DNA from: Bacteroidaceae bacterium | Lineage (GTDB): Bacteria; Bacteroidota; Bacteroidia; Bacteroidales; Bacteroidaceae | Direction of reading: 5' to 3' | DNA: 50,199 bases | Assembly: GCA_017468985.1 (NCBI GenBank) | Contig: JAFUHF010000006.1 | Location: 1 to 50,199 of the forward strand | Shown: positions 1-8,812 of the stretch, one piece after another | How positions within the stretch are numbered: position 1 is the first letter of the stretch | How the letters are laid out: every line of letters starts with the position of its first letter | Notes under the pieces: model-generated | What the model was told of the DNA's origin: nothing | Database searches by the model: none | The model's input: only the letters and a program-made list of their open reading frames with translations | Translations under genes and position numbers: made by a program

Positions 1-214
1 CACATGTAAATTGGCATGTCCATGACCGAATCATGATTTTTACACGTGTAAATTGGCACGTCCGTGACCGAATCACGGTTTTTACACGTGCTAATTGGCA
101 TGTCCATAACCGAATCATGATTTTTACACGTGCTAATTGGCATGTCCGTGACCGAATCATGATTTTTACACATGCTAATTGGCATGTCCGTGACCGAATC
201 ATGATTTTTACACG
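1..214. repeat. 42-bp tandem repeat array, at least five copies, cut by the window edge
   Basis: The motif TTGGCATGTCC starts at 11, 53, 95, 137 and 179, exactly 42 bp apart, and the array continues leftwards out of the window. Copies differ by a few substitutions only. Each unit carries several short palindromes: AATCATGATT, ACACGTGT and CATG-centred steps. Because 42 is divisible by three, one frame stays open through all copies up to a TGA at 222-224 and reads as a 14-residue repeat. I take that as a by-product of the period, not a gene. A single diverged copy lies at 5169-5220. The function is unknown; a dispersed intergenic repeat family is the simplest reading. Confidence 0.9.
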
Positions 215-580
215 CAATATTTGACCTTCCCACTTCTGATGTATGAAAATCACACTTAATATTTCGTTCGATGCGGTTTCGTCATTACCTATGCACTATG
301 TAGATAGGACAGCAGAGTTCCGTTACAGATAATCGTCCCGTGTGTTTTGCCTTGCATCTGGCTAATGATACTTATTGTCAAATAAGAAACACGGAGATTT
401 GTTATCGCAAGGCCTAAAGCCACGAATGCAGTAAGACGATAGCATGTTCTTGTTCTATATATTTAGAAGTGATGCTGTAAATCGCTATATCTCATATTCA
501 TCATCCTTTCTCTTTTGAAAAACATGCGATCTTATGTGATGTAACTGATTATCATCTGAAAAGTTTCAGAACATTGCTCT
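215..580. other. Intergenic stretch with no recognisable gene
   Basis: About 365 bp between the repeat array and a long hairpin. No open frame resembles a protein, and no tRNA or promoter of the TAnnTTTG type with a convincing partner was seen. Only a small inverted repeat, CTGAAA-AG-TTTCAG, near 556-569 stands out. Confidence 0.5.
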
Positions 581-637
581 AAGCCACTCATCAGAAGGAC
601 AGACGTGGGGGGGCGTCTTTCCTTCCGATGAGGGCTT
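581..637. other. Long imperfect hairpin downstream of the HTH regulator
   Basis: The arms pair as AAGCC, CTCATC, GAAGGA and AGACG on the left with CGTCT, TCCTTC, GATGAG and GGCTT on the right. They are separated only by one-base mismatches or a bulge, around a T plus seven-G loop. This gives about 22 paired positions. The plus strand continues with a weak T run; the minus strand has none. It lies 36 bp past the stop of the minus-strand regulator, so it may end that transcript, but it is not a classical intrinsic terminator in that direction. Confidence 0.6.
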
Positions 638-673
638 TTACATGTTACTGGTGATTACAGACTCAGGTTCTTA

Positions 674-964
674 TTATGATTTTACCTCAAGATAGCTCCG
701 CAGTGCTTCTACATAGTCCTCAAAAGCCCGGAGACCAGCCGACGTGATACGACAGATGGTGCAAGGCCTCCTTCCCTTGAAGGTTTTCTCCACTTCAATG
801 TAGCCAGCAGCTGAAAGTTTGTCTATCTGCACACTGAGATTGCCTGCCGTGGCTCCTGTCTGCTCCTTGATGTAGGGAAACTCTGCTTCCTCAACGCTGA
901 TGAGCAGCGAAATGGTGGCCAGTCGCAGTTCGGAGTGTAGCAGTGGATCTAATGGTTTGAACAT
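674..964 (-). CDS. Winged-helix transcriptional regulator (ArsR/MarR-like, HTH_34 type)
   Basis: A 96-residue protein of one compact winged-helix domain. It starts with the pattern 'PLLHSELRLATISLL', followed by a recognition region (ATAGNLSVQIDKL) and a wing containing FKGRRP. This matches the small single-domain regulators that typically sit beside a membrane protein in Bacteroidetes. The gene follows the membrane protein at 978-1625 with 13 bp between them on the same strand, so the two are probably co-transcribed and the regulator may control its own operon. No metal-binding or ligand-binding residues are evident. Family assignment is good; the regulated signal is unknown. Confidence 0.8.
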   Translation of the reverse strand: MFKPLDPLLHSELRLATISLLISVEEAEFPYIKEQTGATAGNLSVQIDKLSAAGYIEVEKTFKGRRPCTICRITSAGLRAFEDYVEALRSYLEVKS

Positions 965-977
965 ACGCGTGAGAGTC

Positions 978-1625
978 TTATGCTTTGCGGTATTTCAAGT
1001 TCATGATGATGCCGGGCACCAGCAAACCGACAACGGCAACGAAAGAGATGACCTGCATATTCTGCTGTCCATATATTGTGGCAAGTACTGCACCACCGAT
1101 GGCTGCCATTATGCCGCCTGCCTTGATCCAATTGTCCTTGAGCACAAAACCTGTTATCGTGGTACAGAGGCCCAGCATAATGACAATTACAGTAGTGACG
1201 GGGAAATGAATAATAGGCATCTTTAGGATTTCATCTGGTGCGTACTGTTGAGAAAAATAGTGCCATGCCCAGTGCTTAGCAGTATACATTACCAAAGGGA
1301 TGGCCATGGAGATGATGCCAAACGAGAGCCATACATAGCCTACGATATCGCCAATGATGCTGCGAGGACGGACGTGGAACCGTTTGTTGATATAGTGATT
1401 AATCCCGAACCCCAGAAACATCATGGGAAACCAGAGAAAATACCAGAAGGGAGTGCCCGTATGCTTCACCAGCAGACCTACCAACCATGCAGTGAGGGCT
1501 ACCAGTATGCCCCACGCTATCAGGGGCGATCCAGCATTCTTCACCATATCCCTGCGACTCTGCTCTATTGACTTGCGAATAATTTCCAAACTGCGTTCTG
1601 CAGTCAAATTGTTGTTTTCTTCCAT
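978..1625 (-). CDS. Polytopic membrane protein of unknown function
   Basis: A 215-residue protein with a short charged N-terminal helix (residues 1-30) and six likely membrane segments at about 34-53, 59-77, 92-113, 137-160, 167-184 and 190-210. No catalytic motif is visible. It is the first gene of a two-gene minus-strand operon with the winged-helix regulator at 674-964, and a Bacteroidetes-type promoter lies about 105 bp upstream. Pairs of a small HTH regulator with a multi-pass membrane protein are common in Bacteroidetes and are often stress-linked, but nothing in the sequence fixes the role. Confidence 0.75.
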   Translation of the reverse strand: MEENNNLTAERSLEIIRKSIEQSRRDMVKNAGSPLIAWGILVALTAWLVGLLVKHTGTPFWYFLWFPMMFLGFGINHYINKRFHVRPRSIIGDIVGYVWLSFGIISMAIPLVMYTAKHWAWHYFSQQYAPDEILKMPIIHFPVTTVIVIMLGLCTTITGFVLKDNWIKAGGIMAAIGGAVLATIYGQQNMQVISFVAVVGLLVPGIIMNLKYRKA

Positions 1626-1731
1626 TCTTTACTTTGAATTACATGTTACGATTAATGTTAAACTTCTCTTTGGCCTCCCCCTCCCTCCTGCAGAAAGTTC
1701 GGCTTCGGCCCATTGTGTTCGAATCACGATG

Positions 1732-1763
1732 CAAAAGTAAATAAGTTTATTTTATAAACCAAA
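1732..1763 (-). promoter_or_regulatory. Bacteroidetes-type promoter for the membrane protein/regulator pair
   Basis: On the minus strand a TTTG (1763-1760) is followed after 20 bp by TACTTTTG (1739-1732), matching the -33 TTTG and -7 TAnnTTTG elements of Bacteroidetes sigma factor. It lies about 105 bp upstream of the start at 1625. Confidence 0.65.
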
Positions 1764-1852
1764 TTATAACGCAGATATTTCTCATCCATAATGCGTTTTT
1801 AACATTTCTCGTAAGGTTTGGAAAGAAAAGGAAATGGGAAATGCTCCTTGGC

Positions 1853-2181
1853 TCACTTCATTTTCTGGAAGATCTTGTCCATTGCTTGCAGATCAAGGGG
1901 CTGCATGGTAGGAAGACTGAGCGACTTTACCATGTTGAGCGTGTCTTGCTTGTATTTCAGAAAGTGTTTGGTCTTGATATGCTGCTGATAGGCTTCATCC
2001 ATCTGAGATGTTGTTCAGCATTCCACTTGGGAAGAGGAAAGCCCTCGTCGAGTTGCGCATCGTGCTGCTGGAGTACAGTAACGAAGTCAGGGGTGATGAT
2101 GTGACTATGCACATCTATCACGCCCTGTGCCATTGTTGTAGATGCAATCGCCACCATCAAAAACGTGGTCTTTAATCTCAT
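1853..2181 (-). pseudogene. Remnant: amidohydrolase N-terminus joined out of frame to a probable monooxygenase C-terminus
   Basis: Reading from 2181, a signal peptide (MRLKTTFLMVAIASTTMAQG) leads into an amidohydrolase start with the metal-binding HSH motif in VIDVHSHI and then QHLRWM, but the frame dies at 1957. The sequence continues in another frame from 2002 to a stop at 1853 and encodes 49 residues including YQQHIKTKHFLKYKQ. That resembles the C-terminal part of antibiotic-biosynthesis-monooxygenase/quinol-monooxygenase proteins. The junction falls in TGGATGAAGCC, where the expected amidohydrolase Trp-Met-Asp-Glu-Ala appears to have lost one GATG. So most of the amidohydrolase is missing. 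The amidohydrolase half is clear; the monooxygenase half is tentative. Confidence 0.7.
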
Positions 2182-2213
2182 TTCAATCTATTGCTAATCT
2201 CTCTTATCCTCCA

Positions 2214-3284
<1,071 letters not shown>

Positions 3285-3310
3285 TTTCTTTTTGCTTGAT
3301 GGTTTTTCTA

Positions 3311-4429
3311 TTATATATCTATATCGCCTTCCAATTTGTCGTAGTCATCATCGTTCACGGGCTCTAACCACTCTGTGCTGCTACCTTCTTGCACCTGAGT
3401 GTGCATGGCCAGATGCTGGAACCAAGAGTCGCGAGCAGCTCCATGCCAATGCTTAACGCCTTCGGGACTAGCGATGATCATGCCTTCGCGTAGCTCAACG
3501 GCTGGTTTGCCCCACTCTTGATACCATCCGCGACCATGCACGCAGATGAGCACTTGCACGGCTCCGTGGTGAATATGCCAATTGTTGCGGCAACGAGGTT
3601 CAAACGTTACGTTGGCCACGCCACCGTCCATGGGAGCGAGGTAGCTGTTGCCAATGAAATATTTCGCAAAAGCCGTATTAGGCTGGCCCACCAGCCACGG
3701 TGACACCGAGGAGGGTTGGCCTATGGACACTTGTTCTTTCAGCAAGTCACCTATGGCCGCAGCAGCACGGGTGCCCTCTTCAGCTCCCACACGTTCGGCC
3801 AACGTCGTGGGAATAGTGCGCAGCTGTTCGTCAGTAACACCCATGTTGCGAGCACCACCCACATGCGCACGAAGCTGTGGCTCTACGCCCGTGAGTCCAC
3901 TCAGCGCACTCACTGTAACCAGTTCGCGCTCGGCATGGGTGAGATTATCGCGTGCGAAGATATCGCCAAAGAGGTGCGCCTTCAAGTAATAGTCTGTAGC
4001 TGGGCAGAAATTGAAGTCGAAAACGCGGCCAGAAACTTTTGTCTGTATGCGACTGCCCTCGCGAAGTGCGTCATAATTCTTAGGCAGAGGAGAGGCATCT
4101 TGTCCCTCCACGATGCTTTCGCCATTCGCCTTACGGCTGTCAATGACGCGAGCGAGCGTGCCCAGTGCATTGAGCGAACGGGGGAAGCCCGTATAGGCAT
4201 AGAGGTGCGACAAAGCTTCTTTTATCTGACTCACGGTGAGTCCTGCGTCCAGTCCCTTGTTGATGGCAATGGCCAGTGCCGGCTGATCGCCCTTTGCTTC
4301 CAGACAGGCAATGGCCTCAAGGCATGCTGCCTGTTCTTTGTTGAGTGTTACGGTGTTCATATTTTTTGCATTGATAGTGGTCACCATGCAGCAAAGCATG
4401 ATGGCGGTGATTAAGAGTTTATACTTCAT
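3311..4429 (-). CDS. Exported carboxymuconolactone decarboxylase-like protein with C-terminal cupin
   Basis: 372 residues from the chosen ATG at 4429; an in-frame ATG three codons earlier exists, but the signal peptide MKYKLLITAIMLCCMVTTINA begins at 4429. After export the protein has two carboxymuconolactone decarboxylase/AhpD-like repeats (about residues 30-110 and 140-230, the second with ERELVTVSALSGLTGVEPQL). A cupin barrel follows (about 255-355) with metal-ligand motif WHIHHGAVQVL and the second motif around GVKHWHGA. The CxxC pair of peroxidase-type AhpD is absent, so a peroxidase role is not supported. It is the second gene of the minus-strand operon starting near 5050 and looks intact. 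Confidence 0.82.
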   Translation of the reverse strand: MKYKLLITAIMLCCMVTTINAKNMNTVTLNKEQAACLEAIACLEAKGDQPALAIAINKGLDAGLTVSQIKEALSHLYAYTGFPRSLNALGTLARVIDSRKANGESIVEGQDASPLPKNYDALREGSRIQTKVSGRVFDFNFCPATDYYLKAHLFGDIFARDNLTHAERELVTVSALSGLTGVEPQLRAHVGGARNMGVTDEQLRTIPTTLAERVGAEEGTRAAAAIGDLLKEQVSIGQPSSVSPWLVGQPNTAFAKYFIGNSYLAPMDGGVANVTFEPRCRNNWHIHHGAVQVLICVHGRGWYQEWGKPAVELREGMIIASPEGVKHWHGAARDSWFQHLAMHTQVQEGSSTEWLEPVNDDDYDKLEGDIDI

Positions 4430-4474
4430 TCTACACATTATTACTTATTACGATAAACGGTATCTCTTCTTGTT

Positions 4475-5011
4475 TTAATTCAGCGACAGCTTCTCTATCC
4501 ATGCCATCACGAGGTCAGCAATCTGGGCATTGTTCTTCTCCTGAAACATAAAGTGGCTGTTGCCATGAATGTCCTGATCGGGAAGATAGATAACCGTGGC
4601 ATCGCGATGGAAGTGGTACGTGGTGAGCGCAAGCCGCCGCTTGATGTAATCGAAGTCGAGCGCGCACACTTTTTGCTGCTCGGGCGTGAGCCAGATAATG
4701 GGATCGTTGAAAAGTGCAAGCGAGCCATTCGTCCAATAATTGCTCAGTGGGGTGGAGATGGTAATAAACTCCGGAGTAACATAAATGACATCAACCCTGA
4801 AGTCTGCACTCTGCCAGATGTTTTCCAACATATCGCCCCGACGGACAATCAGGCAGTTGCCAGCCTCAAACCGATAGTGATTGTTGTTAAAATCAAACGT
4901 ACCATGTCCCTCATAACAGAGTGCATGGCAAAGATACCTCTCTAACCTGCTACTACCGGCATTGGTCAGTTTGTTGTCTACAATGATTTGATCTATTTGA
5001 AATGAAACCAT
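4475..5011 (-). pseudogene. In-frame chimera: AraC-family sensor domain fused to alpha/beta-hydrolase C-terminus
   Basis: Residues 1 to about 138 align with the N-terminal sensor domain of the intact AraC regulator at 30423-31232: shared YLCHA, RFEAGNCLI, RRGD, DVIYV and LFNDPII/LFHNPII blocks. Just after HFHRDA the sequence switches to TVIYLPDQDIHGNSHFMFQ...NNAQIADLVMAWIEKL, the catalytic-His C-terminal segment of Bacteroidetes alpha/beta hydrolases. The AraC helix-turn-helix and the hydrolase nucleophile region are both missing. A deletion joining two neighbouring genes at a short shared DAT-like sequence explains this. The fused frame is open and has a promoter, so a 178-residue product could be made; it can be neither a DNA-binding regulator nor a hydrolase. 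Confidence 0.82.
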
Positions 5012-5044
5012 TCTTCAGATGGCTATATGCCCATATTTCGGACA

Positions 5045-5052
5045 CAAAGATA
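5045..5052 (-). promoter_or_regulatory. Promoter -7 element for the decaying redox operon
   Basis: TATCTTTG on the minus strand fits the Bacteroidetes TAnnTTTG -7 element, 33 bp upstream of the chimera start at 5011. The operon to 1853 has gaps of only about 15-45 bp, so this is likely its single promoter. Confidence 0.55.
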
Positions 5053-5168
5053 CGGAATAAACTTGACATCAGCATAAAGATGGTCTCATACCTATTATAT
5101 AATTAGGTAACCGACAGCAGAAATGCACGTGGTCCATGATGATCATTGGAATGTGTCATTCCTTCAAA

Positions 5169-5220
5169 ATATGTGCTATTTTGGGCGCCCATGACCGAAT
5201 CTTGAAAAATACATGTGCTC
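5169..5220. repeat. Solitary diverged copy of the 42-bp repeat unit
   Basis: ATGTGCTATTTTGGGCGCCC followed by ATGACCGAATCTTGAAAAAT and ACATGTGCTC aligns with the array unit at 1-214, sharing GTGCTA, CCATGACCGAATC, TGA and ACAYGTGCT. It lies in the gap between the redox operon promoter and the trp promoter, same orientation as the array. Confidence 0.7.
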
Positions 5221-5315
5221 TGGAGCTTTCGCAATGGATTATTATATCAATGACTATTGTCGTTTAACGAACAGAATCTCATTATTCACACAAAATCGAT
5301 AAAAAAGTTGGAAAA

Positions 5316-5349
5316 TTGATTAGTAAATTGAATTAAATTCGTAATTTTG
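5316..5349 (+). promoter_or_regulatory. trp operon promoter
   Basis: TAATTTTG at 5342-5349 matches the -7 element TAnnTTTG. The nearest -33-like TTG is at 5316-5318, 23 bp away and slightly wider than usual. Transcription would start near 5355, leaving a leader of about 200 nt before trpB that contains the leader peptide and attenuator. Confidence 0.65.
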
Positions 5350-5371
5350 CAACGTTGATCACATCACAAAC

Positions 5372-5419
5372 ATGACAATGACAGCTAAATTTTGGTGGTG
5401 GCGCAACTCAGAATCCTAA
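5372..5419 (+). CDS. trpL: Trp leader peptide with three consecutive Trp codons
   Basis: ATG at 5372 opens a 15-codon frame reading MTMTAKFWWWRNSES with the stop TAA at 5417-5419; a second in-frame ATG is at 5378. The three TGG codons are contiguous at 5393-5401. The frame lies between the promoter (-7 element 5342-5349) and the Rho-independent terminator at 5478-5506, all upstream of trpB. That order is the hallmark of ribosome-mediated attenuation: a ribosome stalled at Trp codons when charged tRNA-Trp is scarce would change folding of the downstream RNA. Hairpins 5401-5433 (GCG..ACTCA / TGAGT..CGC) and 5433-5471 (CTT..CGTAT / ATACG..AAG) can form. I could not identify a clear antiterminator that sequesters the terminator arm. 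Confidence 0.88.
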   Translation: MTMTAKFWWWRNSES

Positions 5420-5477
5420 AATTGTGAGTCCGCTTGTCGTATGCCAGAATAAAAGCTAAGAAATACGTAAGAAAAAA

Positions 5478-5506
5478 GACCTGCCGGAATCACGGCAGGT
5501 CTTTTT
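5478..5506 (+). terminator. trp attenuator terminator
   Basis: A perfect 9-bp stem GACCTGCCG / CGGCAGGTC with loop GAATCA is followed by five T. It lies 58 bp after the leader peptide stop and 52 bp before trpB, so it is a conditional terminator inside the trp leader. Confidence 0.92.
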
Positions 5507-5558
5507 CATAAACAGAAAGAAGCATCTCATAAAGAATAATAAATAAGAATAAGGAAAT

Positions 5559-6749
5559 ATGAATACGTATAACGTTGACCAAAACGGTTATTATGGTGAA
5601 TTTGGTGGAGCATTCATTCCCGAAGTGCTCTACAAATGCACAGAAGAACTACGCAAGGCATACGTGCCCATCATCGAAAGCGAGTCGTTTCAGAAAGAAT
5701 TCCGCAGCTTGCTACGCGACTACGTGGGACGCCCATCACCCCTATACGAGGCAAAACGGCTCAGCCAAAAATATGGAGCCAAAATCTTCCTGAAAAGAGA
5801 AGACCTGAATCACACCGGAGCACATAAAATCAACAATGCGCTCGGACAGATTTTGCTTGCCAAACAAATGGGAAAACAGCGTATCATTGCCGAAACCGGT
5901 GCAGGACAGCATGGCGTGGCCACAGCTACGGTGTGTGCCCTGATGGACATGCCCTGCCGTGTGTATATGGGGCAGACCGACATGAAACGACAACGTCCCA
6001 ACGTGGAACGCATGCGCATGTTGGGAACTGAGGTCAGTCCGGTAACAAGTGGCAACATGACACTGAAAGATGCCGTAAATGAGGCCATTCGTGACTGGTG
6101 TTGCCATCCGGCAGATACGTTCTACATCATGGGATCGGCCGTGGGGCCACACCCCTACCCCGACATTGTGGCCCGACTGCAAAGCATCATCAGTGAAGAA
6201 ATAAAGCAACAACTACCGGAGAAGGTGGGACGCGACTATCCTGATTACGTGATGGCCTGCGTTGGAGGAGGTTCCAATGCCATAGGTGCCTTCTATCACT
6301 ATCTGGACGATGAACGCGTGAAACTCATCGCTGCTGAAGCTGGAGGATTAGGATGGGAAACACCGGAAACAGCCGCCACCATTCACAGCGGAACGACGGG
6401 AATACTGCACGGCAGCAAGACTTTGGTACTGCAAACTGAAGACGGACAAGTGATTGAACCTTACAGTATTTCAGCAGGACTGGATTATCCAGGTATAGGT
6501 CCCGTACATGCAAATCTGGCAAAAACGGGACGTGCCACGGTTTATTCCGTCAACGATGACGAAGCCTTGAAGGCTGCATTTGAGCTCACCCGTTTGGAAG
6601 GCATCATACCAGCCCTGGAATCGGCCCACATCCTGGCCGTATTGCCGAAGATGAAGTTTAAGAAGGAGGACATCGTTGTGGTCAACGTAAGCGGACGCGG
6701 CGACAAGGACATGAACACCTATCTCAAGCACAGAAACATAGCAGAATAA
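5559..6749 (+). CDS. trpB: Tryptophan synthase beta subunit
   Basis: 396 residues, the usual length for TrpB. It makes L-tryptophan from indole and L-serine in a complex with TrpA. The pyridoxal phosphate lysine is K90 in [11 protein letters not shown]; the phosphate-binding loop [10 protein letters not shown] and the family motif [12 protein letters not shown] are intact. It is the first structural gene of the operon, 52 bp after the attenuator terminator, while trpA is last about 4.5 kb away. This separation of the two synthase genes, with B-E-G-D-C-F-A order, is typical of Bacteroidetes. Confidence 0.97.
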   Translation: MNTYNVDQNGYYGEFGGAFIPEVLYKCTEELRKAYVPIIESESFQKEFRSLLRDYVGRPSPLYEAKRLSQKYGAKIFLKREDLNHTGAHKINNALGQILLAKQMGKQRIIAETGAGQHGVATATVCALMDMPCRVYMGQTDMKRQRPNVERMRMLGTEVSPVTSGNMTLKDAVNEAIRDWCCHPADTFYIMGSAVGPHPYPDIVARLQSIISEEIKQQLPEKVGRDYPDYVMACVGGGSNAIGAFYHYLDDERVKLIAAEAGGLGWETPETAATIHSGTTGILHGSKTLVLQTEDGQVIEPYSISAGLDYPGIGPVHANLAKTGRATVYSVNDDEALKAAFELTRLEGIIPALESAHILAVLPKMKFKKEDIVVVNVSGRGDKDMNTYLKHRNIAE

Positions 6750-6765
6750 CGAAAAAACAGCATTT

Positions 6766-8166
6766 ATGCCACAATACATCTACAACGCCAAGAGCAAAAC
6801 CATTCTGTCGGACCGCTATACTCCCGTCAATACCTACATGAAGGTGCGCGACCTCTATCCACAAAGCTGTCTCATGGAAAGCTCAGACTATCACAGCGAG
6901 GTCAACAGCCGTTCGTTTGTATGTTTCAACCCCATAGCCAAAATATCCATTGGCCACGGCATCGCCACACTGACCTACCCTGACGGGAGCAGCGAACGAC
7001 GAACCATCAGTGACGCCTATCCAGTAGAAGCCGCCTTCAAGGAGTTTACTTCACACTTCTGCATTGAAGACAACGAAAAGGGTTATTGCGGCATGTATGG
7101 CTACACGGCCTTCGATGCCGTTCGCTACTTTGAGCACATTCCCGTACGCGACGAAACGGCAGAAAAGAATGACGCCCCCGACATTCTCTACATATTATAT
7201 AAGAACATCATCGTGTTTAACCATTATGGTGACACAATGGACATCATAGAGTTGCTCACCGATGGGGAAGAAGACCATACGGACAACATACAGACGCTGC
7301 TCAACAGTCCTAATGCGCCGGCATACGGATTCCATACTGTGGGCCCCTGCACCAGCACGCTCACGGACGAAGAGCATAAGGCTAACATCCGTAAGTGCAT
7401 CAAGCACTGCCTGAGAGGTGACGTATTCCAGATCGTTCCCAGCCGTCGGTTCATACAGAAGTATGAAGGTGACGACCTGCGCCTTTATCGCGCATTGAGA
7501 AGTATCAATCCCTCGCCCTATCTGTTCTACTTTGACTTTGGAGGATTCAGAATCTTTGGAAGTTCGCCCGAAACCCACTGTTGCATAAAAGGCCGCAAAG
7601 CTTACATCGACCCCATTGCTGGCACCGTGCCCAGAACGGGAAACAGCGAACAAGACAGAGAAGGTGCTGAGTATCTGCGCAAAGATCCGAAAGAGAATGC
7701 GGAGCACGTGATGCTGGTAGATCTGGCACGCAACGACCTGAGTCGCAATTGCCATAACGTAAACGTTGAGAAATATAAGGAAATGCAATTCTACAGTCAC
7801 GTCATTCACCTTGTGAGCCGAGTGGCAGGCGAACTGGACGAAGAGGCTGACGGAGTGAAGGCTTTCATTGACACTTTTCCAGCCGGAACACTCTCAGGAG
7901 CACCAAAGGTGGAGGCAATGAAGATCATCAGCCGCCTGGAGCCCCACAGCCGTGGTGCCTACGCTGGATGCATAGGATTCATGGGACTTGACGGACAGCT
8001 AAATCAGGCCATCATCATCCGTTCATTCGTCAGCCGAAACGGAGAACTGTGGTTTCAGGCTGGAAGCGGCGTAGTGGCCAAGAGCAATGACGAATACGAA
8101 CTGCAGGAAGTCAACCACAAGTTGGGAGCACTACGCAAGGCTATTGCCTTAGCCGGAGAAGAATAA
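6766..8166 (+). CDS. trpE: Anthranilate synthase component I
   Basis: 466 residues. Converts chorismate to anthranilate with ammonia supplied by TrpG. The N-terminal domain holds the feedback site region around SCLMESSDY, equivalent to the LLES element that binds tryptophan in other TrpE proteins, so allosteric inhibition is likely retained. The chorismate-binding domain has FQIVPSRRF, GSSPETH, DPIAGTVPRTG, LVDLARNDL and FPAGTLSGAPK. It begins 16 bp after trpB, and trpG follows as a separate gene. No TrpG fusion is present. Confidence 0.97.
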   Translation: MPQYIYNAKSKTILSDRYTPVNTYMKVRDLYPQSCLMESSDYHSEVNSRSFVCFNPIAKISIGHGIATLTYPDGSSERRTISDAYPVEAAFKEFTSHFCIEDNEKGYCGMYGYTAFDAVRYFEHIPVRDETAEKNDAPDILYILYKNIIVFNHYGDTMDIIELLTDGEEDHTDNIQTLLNSPNAPAYGFHTVGPCTSTLTDEEHKANIRKCIKHCLRGDVFQIVPSRRFIQKYEGDDLRLYRALRSINPSPYLFYFDFGGFRIFGSSPETHCCIKGRKAYIDPIAGTVPRTGNSEQDREGAEYLRKDPKENAEHVMLVDLARNDLSRNCHNVNVEKYKEMQFYSHVIHLVSRVAGELDEEADGVKAFIDTFPAGTLSGAPKVEAMKIISRLEPHSRGAYAGCIGFMGLDGQLNQAIIIRSFVSRNGELWFQAGSGVVAKSNDEYELQEVNHKLGALRKAIALAGEE

Positions 8167-8200
8167 GAGAAACATTTTCCCTAAAACAGCGAGAAGCATA

Positions 8201-8767
8201 ATGAAGAAGATCATCATCATAGACAACTACGATTCATTCACCTTTAATCTGGCCCATCTCGTAAAAGGACTGGGAGCAGAGGTAAGCGTAGTGCGAAACG
8301 ACAAATTCAACCTTGAAGACCTACAGGCATACGACAAGATTATCCTTTCGCCAGGCCCCGGCATACCCGAAGAAGCAGGCCTGACGCTGAAAGTCATCGA
8401 CCGCTACGCTCAAGAGAAATCCATACTGGGCGTATGTCTGGGGCATCAAGCCATAGGACAGCATTTCGGAAGAAAACTCACAAATCTCAAAGAGGTTTAT
8501 CACGGAGTACAAACCCCGATCCACATTGTGAAGGATGACTATCTGTTCAACCAGCTTGAAAAAACACTGATGGCTGGCAGATACCATTCATGGGTGGTGA
8601 GTCGAGAAGGATGGCCCGAATGCTTAGAAGTGACAGCTGAAAGTGAAGAAGGTCAGATCATGGCCCTGCGCCACAAAACTTACGATGTGAGAGGCATACA
8701 GTTTCATCCAGAATCGGTGCTGACTCCCGAAGGAGCAGTAATGATAGAAAACTGGCTGAATCACTGA
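8201..8767 (+). CDS. trpG: Anthranilate synthase component II (glutamine amidotransferase)
   Basis: 188 residues, a stand-alone class I glutamine amidotransferase. The catalytic triad is visible as C79 in GVCLGHQAIG and H169/E171 in GIQFHPESVL; the oxyanion loop SPGPGIP is at about 50-56. It supplies ammonia to TrpE. Some organisms share this subunit with p-aminobenzoate synthase, and its position directly after trpE (34 bp) shows its main job here is tryptophan synthesis. Confidence 0.95.
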   Translation: MKKIIIIDNYDSFTFNLAHLVKGLGAEVSVVRNDKFNLEDLQAYDKIILSPGPGIPEEAGLTLKVIDRYAQEKSILGVCLGHQAIGQHFGRKLTNLKEVYHGVQTPIHIVKDDYLFNQLEKTLMAGRYHSWVVSREGWPECLEVTAESEEGQIMALRHKTYDVRGIQFHPESVLTPEGAVMIENWLNH

Positions 8768-8812
8768 CCATCATCAAGAACAATCTATAAGCAATAACAA
8801 AAACAAAACATA

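Noticed and set aside
1-214. CRISPR array
   Set aside because: The whole 42-bp unit is repeated with no unique spacers, and no cas gene is in the window.
33-224. 63-codon open frame in the 42-bp array reading as a 14-residue repeat
   Set aside because: The frame is open only because the repeat length is a multiple of three; no promoter, no family, and the frame ends as soon as the array ends.
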